A DNA stretch of 64,000 bases from Pseudomonas sp. AL03 (GTDB lineage Bacteria > Pseudomonadota > Gammaproteobacteria > Pseudomonadales > Pseudomonadaceae): assembly GCF_029960815.1 (NCBI RefSeq), contig NZ_JASBRE010000003.1:1-64000 (forward strand), given 5' to 3'. Below are positions 44,820 through 53,962 of the stretch, piece by piece (the first letter of the stretch is position 1; every line of letters starts with the position of its first letter). The notes below the pieces were generated by a model, which saw only the letters and a program-made list of their open reading frames with translations, searched no databases and was not told where the DNA came from. The translations under genes were made by a program, and so were the position numbers.

Positions 44820-46622
44820 ATGATGCGCTGGTTACGCAGCTCCTTGCCCGCTCGCGCCGGGGTGGCGGTGATCCTGATCGCCGTGCTCGCCCTCGCCAGT
44901 TCATTGAGCGCCGGACTGATCGCCTGGTTCAGCCAGGGCGATGCCGCCGCCATCAACACCGCAGGCTCGGTGCGCATGGAGACCTACCACCTGAGCTGGA
45001 AACTGGCGGCTGGCGCCACCGGCGAAGAAATTGCCGCCGTCACCGACAGCCTGCAAACCCGACTCAACAGCCAGTCACTCAAGGCGGTGCTGGAAGATGG
45101 CCCGACCACCGCGCTGCAAATCAGCTATGGGCAAATCCAACAGCGATGGAACGAGGATTTGCGCCCGGCACTTGAGCGCGGCGATGCCGCCTATTTTCAG
45201 GTCCAGGCCCTGCCCTTCGTTGAACAACTGAACCAGTTCGTCAACCTGTTGCAGCGCGAAAGCGAACAAAAGCAAGGCTGGCAACAGGTGATCCAGGGCC
45301 TGGCCTTGTTCACCACCATGATTGTCCTGCTGCTTGGGCTTTACGAGCTGCAGTGCGGCGTAATCACGCCCTTGAAAGAGTTGGTGGACGCGACCCAGCG
45401 CTTTCGTCGCGGCGATTTCAAGGTGCGGGTCAACCATCAGTCCCAGGACGAACTGGGCCAGTTGGCCACAAGCTTCAACGCCATGGCCGAGACCATCGAA
45501 GACTCGCACCGCACCCTGGAGAGTCAGGTCCAGCAAAAAACCCTGAACCTGCAACAAGCCAATGCCGCTCTCGAACTGCTGTACCAAAGCAGTCGAAGCC
45601 TGGCCACACGCCTGGCCAATGCCGAAGGCTTGGATGAGTTGATCCGGCGCTTCCAACAACGCCTGCCTGGCTTGCGCCTGTCGCTGTGTCTGCAAGGACA
45701 ATTGCAGGCACCGGCCCAGCAGCTGCTCGCCTTGCATGGCGCGAACATCCGGGAAGTCTGCGCCAGCAGCGACTGCGCCACGTGCCAGAAACACCATAAA
45801 GCCAGTCCACAAACATTCAGCATCAGCAATCAGGGCAGCGAACTGGGCGAACTCAAGGCGCATTTTGTCGACGGACACCCGACGCAAGCCTGGGAAACCC
45901 AACTGATCCAGGCCCTGGCCAACCTCATCGGCACGTCGCTGTCGCTCAAACGTCAACGGGAACAGGACCATCGCCTGCTGTTGCTCGACGAACGCACCAT
46001 CATTGCCCGGGAGTTGCACGACTCACTGGCCCAGGCCTTGTCCTACATGAAGTTGCAAGTCAGTCGCCTGCAGACCCTGATGCGCCGTGGCGAACCGGTT
46101 GAAATCCTGGAAAACGTCACCGCCGAATTGCGCGAAGGGCTGAACAATGCCTACCGCCAGTTACGCGAGTTGCTGACCACCTTTCGCTTGCAGATTCACG
46201 ACGCGGGACTGGTGCAGGAACTCAAGGACACCGCCGAGGAGTTCTCCCGGCGCGGGGAATTTCAGGTGCACCTGCACGTCGACGCGCTGGCCTTTCAGTT
46301 ATCGGCCAGCGAACAAATCCACATTTTGCAGATCACCCGCGAGGCGCTCTCCAATTGCCTGCGCCACGCCCACGCACAAAACGCCTGGCTCGAACTGCGT
46401 CAGGACGGTGAAACCGTCAGGCTCATCGTCGAAGACGATGGGCGCGGGTTCAGCGGCAACGTCGACCAACGCGAACACCATGGCTTGAACATCATGGATG
46501 AGCGGGCCCGCAGCTTGCGCGGCCAGCTGCAGATATTTTCCAGGGAGCCGCAAGGCACCCGCGTCCAGCTGGAATTCCAACCGGAGTTTCTCGGGCAGCA
46601 AACAGAAGGTAGCGTCACATGA
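44820..46622 (+). CDS. narX: Nitrate/nitrite sensor histidine kinase
   Basis: 600 aa. TM1 is at about residues 15-38 and the periplasmic P-box-like nitrate-binding helix reads AINTAGSVRMETYHLSWKL (about 43-61), followed by TM2 near 160-180, HAMP (LKELVDATQRFRRGDFKVRV), a coiled linker and a Cys-containing central module (CASSDCATCQKH). The HisKA_3 dimerisation helix has phospho-acceptor His400 in ARELHDSLAQALSYMKLQVSRL, and the ATPase follows (VEDDGRGF near 540). No clear ribosome site precedes the ATG. It overlaps narL by four bases and is divergent from narK1. Confidence 0.95.
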   Translation: MMRWLRSSLPARAGVAVILIAVLALASSLSAGLIAWFSQGDAAAINTAGSVRMETYHLSWKLAAGATGEEIAAVTDSLQTRLNSQSLKAVLEDGPTTALQISYGQIQQRWNEDLRPALERGDAAYFQVQALPFVEQLNQFVNLLQRESEQKQGWQQVIQGLALFTTMIVLLLGLYELQCGVITPLKELVDATQRFRRGDFKVRVNHQSQDELGQLATSFNAMAETIEDSHRTLESQVQQKTLNLQQANAALELLYQSSRSLATRLANAEGLDELIRRFQQRLPGLRLSLCLQGQLQAPAQQLLALHGANIREVCASSDCATCQKHHKASPQTFSISNQGSELGELKAHFVDGHPTQAWETQLIQALANLIGTSLSLKRQREQDHRLLLLDERTIIARELHDSLAQALSYMKLQVSRLQTLMRRGEPVEILENVTAELREGLNNAYRQLRELLTTFRLQIHDAGLVQELKDTAEEFSRRGEFQVHLHVDALAFQLSASEQIHILQITREALSNCLRHAHAQNAWLELRQDGETVRLIVEDDGRGFSGNVDQREHHGLNIMDERARSLRGQLQIFSREPQGTRVQLEFQPEFLGQQTEGSVT

Positions 46623-47266
46623 ACCCGTCCCCGCAACACACAATCCTGCTGGTCGACGACCATCCGATGATGCGTCACGGCATCCGCCAGATGCTCGAAC
46701 TCGAAGATGATTTCCTGATCGTCGGCGAAGCCGGCAACGGTGAAGAAGCACTCATTCTGATCGAGCCGTTGAAACCGGATCTGGTATTGCTCGATAACAA
46801 CATGCCGCAGATGAATGGCATTGAGACCCTGCGCCAATTACGGGCGATGCACTACACCGGCAAGGTGCTGCTGTTCACGGTCTCGGACGCTGAAGACGAT
46901 ATTCGCGACGCACTGCGTCTGGATGCCGACGGCTATCTGCTCAAGGACATGGAGCCCGAACTGTTGGTTCAGTACATCCGCGATGCCTTGAACGGCGCAC
47001 TGGTGATCAGCCCGGGCCTGACCCAAGTCATGGCCCAGGCGCTGCGCTCACCGCAACGCCAGACCGTGGTGGAACTGACCGAGCGTGAGCGTCAGGTGCT
47101 GAAAACCATCGCCAGCGGTTTCAGCAACAAAATCATCGGGCACAAGCTGGGCATCACCGAAGGGACGGTCAAGGTTCACGTCAAAAACCTGCTGCACAAA
47201 CTCGGCTTGCGCTCGCGGGTAGAGGCGGCCGTGTGGGCCATGGAGCATCTGCGCAATGCGGGCTGA
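46619..47266 (+). CDS. narL: Nitrate/nitrite response regulator
   Basis: 215 aa. The receiver domain (residues 1-125) has the acidic pair in LVDDHPMMRHG, the phosphorylation Asp in VLLDNNMPQM near residue 60 and the conserved Lys in LLKDMEPE. The LuxR-type helix-turn-helix is LTERERQVLKTIASGFSNKIIGHKLGITEGTVKVHVKNLLHKL near 150-195. When phosphorylated by NarX it should bind TACYYMT heptamers; two 7-2-7 pairs are present here, upstream of narK1 and upstream of the dnr-like gene. Confidence 0.96.
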   Translation: MNPSPQHTILLVDDHPMMRHGIRQMLELEDDFLIVGEAGNGEEALILIEPLKPDLVLLDNNMPQMNGIETLRQLRAMHYTGKVLLFTVSDAEDDIRDALRLDADGYLLKDMEPELLVQYIRDALNGALVISPGLTQVMAQALRSPQRQTVVELTERERQVLKTIASGFSNKIIGHKLGITEGTVKVHVKNLLHKLGLRSRVEAAVWAMEHLRNAG

Positions 47267-47272
47267 GGGGCA

Positions 47273-47288
47273 TGCCTCTTTGGAGGTA
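47273..47288. promoter_or_regulatory. NarL 7-2-7 site upstream of the dnr-like gene
   Basis: TGCCTCT-TT-GGAGGTA, an inverted heptamer pair 65 bases before the start of the Crp/Fnr regulator, with a third TGCCTCT-like heptamer in GCAGAGGCATAGG just after. It suggests nitrate control of that regulator. Confidence 0.65.
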
Positions 47289-47352
47289 GGCCGGCAGAGG
47301 CATAGGTCATCCGGCCGGCGCTCTCTACTATGAGCGTCAGCGGAGGTACGCC

Positions 47353-48027
47353 ATGCTGACCCACCCTTCCATCGTTTTAACATTGCGCCGTCATCATCTG
47401 TTCAGCCAACTGCCGGAGAAGATCTTCGAGGAAGTCTGCGGCCTGGCCATGCTCAAGCGTCTGACCTGTCACAACACGCTCATGCATCAAGGGGATCCGG
47501 CCAAGCGATTTTTCCTGCTGGTCAGCGGTCAGATCAAGTTGTACCGCCTCACGGGCGAAGGTCAGGAGAACCTGGTGGAAATCATTCAGCCGGGCCAGAC
47601 CTTTGCCGAAGCCTTGCTGTTCAGCCAGGCCCGTCTCTACCCGGTGAGCGCCACGGCGCTGAAGGACAGCGTGCTGGTGAGTATCGAGGGCAACCATTAC
47701 CGCAATGCACTCGAAGACCAGCCGAAGGTTTGCCTGGCCATTCTGGCGAGCATGAGCGTTCACCTGCACCTGCGTCTGCGCGACATCGACACCTTGACCA
47801 TGGCCAGCGCGAGCCGTCGGGTGATCAATTTTCTGTTCCAGGAGCGCAACCCGATCAGCGGTTTGATTGTCTTGCAGGTGTCCAAGCGCCTGGTCGCCTC
47901 GAAGCTGGGTATTCAGCCGGAAACCTTTTCGCGGATCTTGCACCGTCTGGTGGACAGCGGCCTGATCGCCATGGAACGACGCAATATCAGCATCCTCGCC
48001 GAAGAGGATCTCGCGGCGTTCCAATAG
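47353..48027 (+). CDS. dnr: Crp/Fnr-family regulator, Dnr type
   Basis: 224 aa: a cNMP-like sensor domain (MHQGDPAKRFFLLVSGQIKLYRLTGEGQENLVEIIQPGQTFAEALLF), a long dimerisation helix near residues 115-145 and a C-terminal winged helix (KRLVASKLGIQPETFSRILHRLVDSGLIAMERRNISI). The E-T-F-S-R recognition helix matches FNR-type TTGAT readers. There are no N-terminal cluster cysteines, so it is not an Fnr/Anr oxygen sensor; in P. aeruginosa Dnr uses heme to sense NO. GGAGG precedes the ATG. Its place after narXL links nitrate respiration to the later denitrification steps. Confidence 0.88.
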   Translation: MLTHPSIVLTLRRHHLFSQLPEKIFEEVCGLAMLKRLTCHNTLMHQGDPAKRFFLLVSGQIKLYRLTGEGQENLVEIIQPGQTFAEALLFSQARLYPVSATALKDSVLVSIEGNHYRNALEDQPKVCLAILASMSVHLHLRLRDIDTLTMASASRRVINFLFQERNPISGLIVLQVSKRLVASKLGIQPETFSRILHRLVDSGLIAMERRNISILAEEDLAAFQ

Positions 48028-48033
48028 ACTGAA

Positions 48034-48047
48034 TTGACCGCAGTCAA
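48034..48047. promoter_or_regulatory. ANR/DNR-like box upstream of the DGC gene
   Basis: TTGAC-CGCA-GTCAA, a perfectly symmetric near-match (two substitutions) to TTGAT-N4-ATCAA, 55-68 bases before the start of the DGC-domain gene. Confidence 0.55.
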
Positions 48048-48101
48048 TGCGCATCGCCACCGGCCTTGCACACTGAAGAAGTCCATCCATGGAGAGTGCT
48101 C

Positions 48102-48500
48102 ATGCCCCGTTCAACCTTGCCTCTGATTTACTCCTGCTCGGGCTGCTCCAACGTCGCCCAACTGGCCAATACCCTGGCAGTGCGACTGGATCGCAGCGGA
48201 CTGGCCGAGATGTCCTGCATCGTCGGCGTCGGCGGGCATGTGGCGGCGCTGGTCAACAAGGCGCGTTCGGGACGACGGATCTTCGCGCTGGACGGTTGCC
48301 CGCTGGAATGCGTCGAGAACTGCCTGAAGCAACAGGGTCTGCATGCGGATGTGCACTTGATTCTTAGCCATTACGGGCTGCGCAAACGCAATGGCGAGGA
48401 CTGCACGGAGGCGCAAGGTGATGAGTTGTTTGAAGCGATCAAACAGTTGATTGCGAGTGATGCTCGGCAGCATGAAAGCCTGCAGGAAACGATGGCCTGA
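48102..48500 (+). CDS. DGC-domain putative zinc-binding protein
   Basis: 132 aa from MPRSTLPLIYSCSGCSNVAQ behind GGAGAG. The family-defining DGC triad is in FALDGCPLECVENCLKQQG, and the N-terminal CSGC adds two further cysteines (also AEMSCIVGVGGH), giving five or six Cys in zinc-site-like pairs. Members often sit in denitrification clusters, without an established function. The ANR/DNR-like box just upstream and the dnr gene before it support anaerobic control. A maturation or metal-delivery role is speculation. Confidence 0.8.
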   Translation: MPRSTLPLIYSCSGCSNVAQLANTLAVRLDRSGLAEMSCIVGVGGHVAALVNKARSGRRIFALDGCPLECVENCLKQQGLHADVHLILSHYGLRKRNGEDCTEAQGDELFEAIKQLIASDARQHESLQETMA

Positions 48501-48517
48501 GGAACAACGAAAACCCA

Positions 48518-48547
48518 TTGTGGGAGCGAGCCTGCTCGCTCCCACAG
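48518..48547. repeat. Single REP palindrome
   Basis: GTGGGAGCGAGC-CT-GCTCGCTCCCAC, perfect 12-2-12, between the DGC gene and puuB. Same family as the doublet at 32891-33002. Confidence 0.85.
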
Positions 48548-48607
48548 AGTGTTGCAGTGTTCAGATCCGGCGGCAGCGTTTTGGAGTGGCTGCCGGGTGG
48601 ATTCAAC

Positions 48608-49906
48608 TTAGATGCCGAACCGGTCACGCAGCGCGTAGTACGCGGCGCCCATGGCGGTGAGTGGGGCCTGGAAGGTGCGGCCGCCGATCATGGGCATGTG
48701 TGGCAGGGAGGCGAAGGCGTCGAAGCGTTCGGCGTCGCCGCGGATCATTTCCGAGATGAGTTTGCCGGCCAGGTGCGAGCAGGTGACGCCGTGGCCGCTG
48801 TAGCCTTGCATGTAGTAGGCGTTTTTCTCGATGCGGCCGAACTGCGGCATGCGTGACATGGTCAGCAGGAAGTTGCCGGTCCAGCGGTAGTCGATCTTCA
48901 CGTCCTTCAGTTGCGGGAAGGTTTTGAGGATTTTCGGTTTGATCAGTTGCTCGATGTCGTCCGGTTCGCGGGCACCGTAGACCACGCCGCCGCCGTACAG
49001 CAGGCGGTTGTCGGCGGTGAGGCGGTAGTAGTCGAGCAGGTAGTTGCAGTCTTCGACGCAGTAGTTGTTTTTGATCAGGCTGCGCGCAACTTTTTCGGAC
49101 AACGGCTCGGTGACGACGATTTGCGAACCGCACGGCATGCTTTTGCGCGTGACTCGGTTGTCGAGGTCTTGAGGCAGGTAGGCGTTGCCGGCGATCAGCA
49201 GGTACTTGGCGCGGACCAGGCCTTTGGCGGTGCGCACGGTGATCGGCTCGCCGTAGGTGATTTCCACTGCGGCCGATTGCTCGTAGATTTTGCCGCCGAG
49301 GCCGATGATCGCCGAGGCTTCGCCGAGGGCCAGGTTCAGCGGGTGGATGTGGCCGCCCTGCATGTCGAGCAGGCCGCCAACGTAGTTGTCGCAACCGACT
49401 TCGCGCTGGATGTCCGCCGCGTCGAGCATTTTCAGGTTCTTGTTGCCGTAACGTTCCCAGTTGCTTTTCTGCTCGGCCAGGCCTTTGAGCTGCTTTTTGT
49501 TCAGCGCGGCAAAGATGCCGCCCGGACGGTAGTCGCACTGGATGTCGTAGTGCTGTATGCGCTGACGGATGATGTCGGCGCCTTCGAAGATCATGCTGCC
49601 GAGGACTTCGGCGGTCTTGTCACCGTAACGTTCTTCGATGACATCGACGTCGCGACTGTAGGAGTTGACCAGTTGACCGCCGTTGCGACCGCTGGCGCCG
49701 AAACCGACTTTGGCGGCTTCGAGCACGGTGACGCTGTAGCCTGCTTCGGCGAGGAACAGTGCCGAGGACAAACCGGTGTAGCCGGCGCCGATCACGCAGA
49801 CGTCGCAGTCCACCGCTTGTTCGAGGACCGGGAAGTCGCCGGTGAAGTTGCGGGTGGCGGCGTAGTAGCTGTTTACATGATTTTGTTTAACAGAGCTTTG
49901 TTTCAT
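48608..49906 (-). CDS. puuB: Gamma-glutamylputrescine oxidoreductase
   Basis: 432-aa FAD enzyme of the DAO family that oxidises gamma-glutamyl-putrescine to the aldehyde. The start is MKQSSVKQNHVNSYYAATRN; the longer in-frame reading belongs to the puuC-side intergenic region. The FAD motif is VCVIGAGYTGLSSALFLAEAGY near residue 36, followed by GFGASGRNGGQLVNSYSRD, and the C-terminal GYSGHGVTCSHLAGKLISE. It is the last of three minus-strand genes (puuA, puuC, puuB). Substrate chain length (putrescine versus longer diamines) cannot be told. Confidence 0.88.
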   Translation of the reverse strand: MKQSSVKQNHVNSYYAATRNFTGDFPVLEQAVDCDVCVIGAGYTGLSSALFLAEAGYSVTVLEAAKVGFGASGRNGGQLVNSYSRDVDVIEERYGDKTAEVLGSMIFEGADIIRQRIQHYDIQCDYRPGGIFAALNKKQLKGLAEQKSNWERYGNKNLKMLDAADIQREVGCDNYVGGLLDMQGGHIHPLNLALGEASAIIGLGGKIYEQSAAVEITYGEPITVRTAKGLVRAKYLLIAGNAYLPQDLDNRVTRKSMPCGSQIVVTEPLSEKVARSLIKNNYCVEDCNYLLDYYRLTADNRLLYGGGVVYGAREPDDIEQLIKPKILKTFPQLKDVKIDYRWTGNFLLTMSRMPQFGRIEKNAYYMQGYSGHGVTCSHLAGKLISEMIRGDAERFDAFASLPHMPMIGGRTFQAPLTAMGAAYYALRDRFGI

Positions 49907-49958
49907 AGGTTTCTCCGATGGCCGCTGGCACGTGCCGACGGCCGCCGTTGTAGAGGTG

Positions 49959-51449
49959 TTAGAGCTTGATCCAGGTCGCTTTGAGTTCGGTGTATTTGTC
50001 GAACGCATGCAGCGATTTGTCCCGACCGTTACCCGACTGCTTGAACCCGCCGAACGGCGCAGTCATGTCGCCGCCGTCGTACTGGTTGACCCAGACGCTA
50101 CCGGCGCGCAAGCCGCGAGCGAAGGTGTGGGCCTTGCTCAGGTTGCTGGTCCAGACGCCCGCGGCCAGGCCGAAGATGCTGTCGTTGGCAATCGCCAGCG
50201 CTTCTTCCTCGGTGTCGAAGGTGATCAGCGACAGTACCGGGCCGAAGATTTCTTCCCGGGCGATGGTCATGGCGTTGGTCACGCCGTCGAAAATCGCCGG
50301 TTCCACGTACAGGCCACCGGTGCTTTCGAGGGTACGGCTGCCGCCCGCGATCAACTGCGCGCCCTGGTCTTTGCCGACCTGGATGTAGCGCAGCACGTTG
50401 TCCAGTTGACGCTGATCGACGACTGCGCCGACGGTGGTTTCTGGATCGAGGGCGTGCCCCGGTTTCCAGGCTTGCAGTGCTTCCACCAGCAGCGGGATGA
50501 ATTGCTCGCGAATCGAGCGTTCCACCAGCAAGCGCGAACCAGCGGTGCAGACTTCGCCCTGGTTGAAGGCAATCGCACCGGCCGCCGCTTGTGCTGCCGC
50601 GCGCAGATCCGGCGCGTCGGCGAACACCACGTTTGGACTCTTCCCCCCTGCTTCGAGCCAGACGCGTTTCATGTTGCTTTGCCCGGCGTAGATCAGCAGT
50701 TGCTTGGCAATCACGGTCGAGCCGGTGAAGGCCAGCACGTCGACGTCCATGTGCAACGCCAGCGCCTTGCCGACGGTGTGACCGTAGCCTGGCAGAACGT
50801 TGAACACGCCTTTCGGGATGCCCGCCTCCAGAGCAAGCTGGGCGATGCGGATGGCGGTCAGCGGTGACTTTTCCGAAGGCTTGAGGATGAACGAGTTGCC
50901 GGCGGCCAGGGCTGGGGCGAACTTCCAGCTGGCCATGATCAACGGGAAGTTCCACGGCACAATGGCGGCGACCACGCCGGCAGGTTCGCGGGTGATGAGG
51001 CCGAGTTGGTCGTGCGGTGTGGCGGCGACTTCGTCGTAGATCTTGTCGATGGCTTCGGCGCTCCAGCGGATCGCGTTGGCGGTCGCCGGGATGTCGATGT
51101 TCATCGAGTCGCTGATCGGCTTGCCCATGTCGAGGGTTTCGAGCAGGGCGAGTTCTTCCTGGTTGGCCAGGATGAGATCGGCGAAACGGATCAGGATACG
51201 CTTGCGCTCGGCCGGGGCGAGTTTGGCCCAGATGCCGGATTCGAAGGTGCGGCGCGCGACGGCGACTGCCGCATTGGCGTCGGCTTCGTCGGTGCTGGCG
51301 ACGTTGACCAGGAAGCGGCCGTCGACCGGGCTCATGCATTCAAAGGTGTCGCCGCTGAGTGCCGAGCAGTATTGGCCGTCGATGAATGCACGGCCTTCGA
51401 TTGTTAAGGACTGAAAGCGTTGCTCCCAGTCGCTGCGAGTGTTTGTCAT
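49959..51449 (-). CDS. puuC: Aldehyde dehydrogenase, PuuC type
   Basis: 496-aa NAD(P)+-dependent dehydrogenase that oxidises gamma-glutamyl-aminobutyraldehyde. Catalytic Cys lies in FNQGEVCTAGSRLLVE near residue 302 and the general-base Glu in WLEAGGKSPNVVFADAPD near 268; IVPWNFPLIMASWKFAPALAAGN near 168 and FTGST near 245 form the cofactor site. The C-terminal VWVNQYDGGDMTAPFGGFKQSGNGRDKS is typical of the gamma-glutamyl-aldehyde group. Weak ribosome site before the ATG. Between puuA and puuB. Confidence 0.9.
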   Translation of the reverse strand: MTNTRSDWEQRFQSLTIEGRAFIDGQYCSALSGDTFECMSPVDGRFLVNVASTDEADANAAVAVARRTFESGIWAKLAPAERKRILIRFADLILANQEELALLETLDMGKPISDSMNIDIPATANAIRWSAEAIDKIYDEVAATPHDQLGLITREPAGVVAAIVPWNFPLIMASWKFAPALAAGNSFILKPSEKSPLTAIRIAQLALEAGIPKGVFNVLPGYGHTVGKALALHMDVDVLAFTGSTVIAKQLLIYAGQSNMKRVWLEAGGKSPNVVFADAPDLRAAAQAAAGAIAFNQGEVCTAGSRLLVERSIREQFIPLLVEALQAWKPGHALDPETTVGAVVDQRQLDNVLRYIQVGKDQGAQLIAGGSRTLESTGGLYVEPAIFDGVTNAMTIAREEIFGPVLSLITFDTEEEALAIANDSIFGLAAGVWTSNLSKAHTFARGLRAGSVWVNQYDGGDMTAPFGGFKQSGNGRDKSLHAFDKYTELKATWIKL

Positions 51450-51498
51450 TGTTGTGACTCGACGCAGAAAATTAGTGATCGTTGGAATGAATGCCCCT

Positions 51499-51525
51499 GT
51501 AGGAGCTGCCGAAGGCAGCTCCTAC
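51499..51525. repeat. REP-like hairpin between puuC and puuA
   Basis: GTAGGAGCTGCC-GAA-GGCAGCTCCTAC, perfect 12-3-12. No T-run follows on either strand, so a repeat element is more likely than a terminator. Confidence 0.7.
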
Positions 51526-51543
51526 AAGGTTACTCACCAGCCG

Positions 51544-52920
51544 TCAGACTGTGTGCAGATACCAGTTGTACTCAAGGTCCGAGATGGAGTTCTCGAACTC
51601 GGCCAGCTCGCTTTCCTTGCACGCCACGAACACGTCGATGTACAGCGGGTCGATATAGCGCGACATGACTTCGCTGTCGGCCAGTTCGCGCAGTGCATCA
51701 CGCAGGTTGTTCGGCAGGCTCTGCTCATTCTGCTCGTAGCTGTTGCCTTCAACCGGTGCGCCCGGCTCGATCTGGTTGGTCAGGCCGTGGTGAATACCGG
51801 CCAGCACCGACGCCATCAGCAAGTACGGGTTGGCATCAGCGCCCGCCACGCGGTGTTCGATACGCACGGAGTCCGACGAACCGGTCGGCACACGTACCGC
51901 GACGGTACGGTTGTCGATGCCCCAGCTCGGCGAGTTGGGCACATAGAACTGTGCGCCGAAGCGACGGTACGAGTTGACGTTCGGGCAGAGGAACGCCATC
52001 TGCGCCGGCAGGGTCTCGAGCACACCGCCGATCGCGTGTCGCAGCGCGGCGTTCTGCTCGGGATCCTCGCTGGCAAAGATGTTGTTGCCTTCTTTGTCGA
52101 GAATCGAAATGTGCACGTGCAAACCATTGCCCGCCTGGCCCGGATACGGCTTGGCCATGAAGGTGGTGTCCATCTCGTGGTCGTAGGCGATGTTCTTCAC
52201 CAGACGCTTGAGCAACACCGCGTAGTCGCAGGCCTTGATCGGGTCATTGACGTGATGCAGGTTCACTTCAAACTGCGCCGGGGCGCTTTCCTTGACGATG
52301 GCGTCAGCAGGAATGCCTTGCTCTTTCGCGCCTTCGAGGATGTCTTGCAGGCAATCGACGTATTCGTCCAGGTCGTCGATCAGGTAGACCTGAGTCGACA
52401 TCGGACGTTTGCCCGACACCGGCGAGCGTGGCGATTGCGGACGACCGTTCACGTTGTCCTGGTCGATCAGATAGAACTCGAGTTCGAACGCGGCGCAGAT
52501 GGTCAGGCCCATTGCATCGAACTTGCTCACGACCTGACGCAGCACTTCGCGAGGGTCAGCGAAGAACGGCTGGCCTTCGAGTTCGTGCATGGTCATTAAC
52601 AGTTGCGCAGTAGGGCGCTTCTGCCAAGGCTCGATGCTGAGCGTATTAGGGATGGGAAAGCAGATTCGGTCTGAGTCACCGATGTCCAGACCCAGGCCGG
52701 TGCTTTCCACCGTAGAACCATTGATGTCCAGAGCAAACAGTGACGCCGGGAGGTTGATACCTTTTTCGTAAACCTTATGAAGACTGGTGCGCTCGATGCG
52801 CTTACCGCGCACCACACCGTTCATATCCGCAATCAGAAGGTCGACGTACAAAACCTCAGGATATTTCTTAAGGAATGCGTTTGCTTCGTTGAGTTGAACG
52901 GCACGCAGAGGGACCGACAT
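51544..52920 (-). CDS. puuA: Glutamate-polyamine ligase (glutamine-synthetase family)
   Basis: 458-aa member of the glutamine synthetase superfamily that ligates glutamate to putrescine or another polyamine using ATP. The beta-grasp start and catalytic domain are complete: CAAFELEFYLID near 137, FEVNLHH near 223, DTTFMAKPYPGQAGNGLHVHISI near 255-277 and VRVPTGSSDSVRIEHRVAGADANPYL near 340-365. It could equally be one of the pseudomonad Spu/Pau paralogues. First gene of the minus-strand puuACB group, divergent from spuA. The 280-base gap 52921-53200 holds both promoters and a GC hairpin (ACGCCGCA/TGCGGCGT, 53074-53110). Confidence 0.88.
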   Translation of the reverse strand: MSVPLRAVQLNEANAFLKKYPEVLYVDLLIADMNGVVRGKRIERTSLHKVYEKGINLPASLFALDINGSTVESTGLGLDIGDSDRICFPIPNTLSIEPWQKRPTAQLLMTMHELEGQPFFADPREVLRQVVSKFDAMGLTICAAFELEFYLIDQDNVNGRPQSPRSPVSGKRPMSTQVYLIDDLDEYVDCLQDILEGAKEQGIPADAIVKESAPAQFEVNLHHVNDPIKACDYAVLLKRLVKNIAYDHEMDTTFMAKPYPGQAGNGLHVHISILDKEGNNIFASEDPEQNAALRHAIGGVLETLPAQMAFLCPNVNSYRRFGAQFYVPNSPSWGIDNRTVAVRVPTGSSDSVRIEHRVAGADANPYLLMASVLAGIHHGLTNQIEPGAPVEGNSYEQNEQSLPNNLRDALRELADSEVMSRYIDPLYIDVFVACKESELAEFENSISDLEYNWYLHTV

Positions 52921-53200
52921 GATGCACCTATTAGCTGTTAATTATTATGTTCACTACCCTTTCACGAGCCCAGTCAACCCGAACGGCAAAGTGAAGTCAA
53001 TAGCGAACACTTGGCCTTTCAACCTTTATTTTCTGGCCTTTTTAGGGCACGAGAGTGCCAGACAAGTCTTGCACGCCGCATAAACCCTCAAGATCAGACG
53101 TGCGGCGTTTAGAATTTTTTACATGAGAGTTGTTAATTAAAATCAACAAGGCTAAGCTCTGGAAAAGCTCGTTCAAGTGTGAAACTTCGAGGTGATAAAA

Positions 53201-53962
53201 ATGGCATTCAAGCCATTGATCGGCGTTACTGCGTGCGTCAAACAGATTGGCCTGCACCCCTACCATGTCAGCGGCGACAAGTACTTGCGTGCTGTCAGCG
53301 TCGCGGCTTTGGGGCTGCCGGTCATCATTCCTTCCTTAGGCGAACTGACCGAGATTGAAGATGTGCTCGCGCATCTCGACGGTCTGCTGCTGACCGGCTC
53401 GCCCTCGAATGTGGAACCCTTCCACTATCAAGGCCCCGACAGCGCCCCCGGTACGGATCACGATCCGCAACGGGACGCCACCACCCTTCCCTTATTGCGT
53501 GCGGCCATTGCGGCCGGCGTGCCGGTGCTCGGCATCTGCCGCGGCTTTCAGGAAATGAACGTGGCGTTCGGGGGCAGCCTTTATCAAAAGGTCCACGAAC
53601 TGCCCGGCATGCTGGATCACCGGGAAGCGAATCATCCGGACCTGGCCGTGCAGTACGCAGCGGCTCACCCGGTCAACGTGCAACCGGGCGGTGTGTTCGA
53701 GGCGCTGGATTTGCCGCAGGTGTTCCAGGTCAATTCGATTCACAGCCAAGGCATCGACCGGCTGGCTCCCGGCCTGCGCGCCGAAGCTGTCGCGCCGGAT
53801 GGCTTGATCGAGGCGATTTCGGTCGAGCACAGCAAGGCTTTCGCCGTCGGCGTGCAATGGCACCCGGAATGGCAGGTGCTTTCGAACCCTCCTTATTTGA
53901 GTATTTTCCACGCGTTTGGCGAGGCGTGCCGGCAACGGGCGGCGCTTCGTAATACGCGCTGA
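53201..53962 (+). CDS. spuA: Gamma-glutamyl-GABA hydrolase (class I glutamine amidotransferase)
   Basis: 253 aa, PuuD/SpuA type, releasing GABA or the amino acid from its gamma-glutamyl form. The nucleophile Cys is in VLGICRGFQEMNVAFGG near residue 112 and the catalytic His and Glu in AVGVQWHPEWQ near 226. GLLLTGSPSNVEPFHY near 65 forms the glutamyl pocket. ATG 53201 follows GAGGTG. It faces puuA across a shared promoter region; the transporter genes follow on the same strand after 207 bases. A further hairpin (GGCTGGCGCGCC region, about 54002-54030) lies in that gap without a T-run. Confidence 0.9.
   Translation: MAFKPLIGVTACVKQIGLHPYHVSGDKYLRAVSVAALGLPVIIPSLGELTEIEDVLAHLDGLLLTGSPSNVEPFHYQGPDSAPGTDHDPQRDATTLPLLRAAIAAGVPVLGICRGFQEMNVAFGGSLYQKVHELPGMLDHREANHPDLAVQYAAAHPVNVQPGGVFEALDLPQVFQVNSIHSQGIDRLAPGLRAEAVAPDGLIEAISVEHSKAFAVGVQWHPEWQVLSNPPYLSIFHAFGEACRQRAALRNTR

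Noticed and set aside
53041..53075. Sigma-54 promoter (TGGCAC...TGC) for puuA
   Set aside because: On the minus strand the GG-GC spacing is 9 bases, not 10, and the -12 element is poor.
53133..53150. ANR-like box TTAAT-N4-ATCAA upstream of spuA
   Set aside because: One half site deviates, the region is AT-rich by chance, and nothing about the operon suggests anaerobic control.
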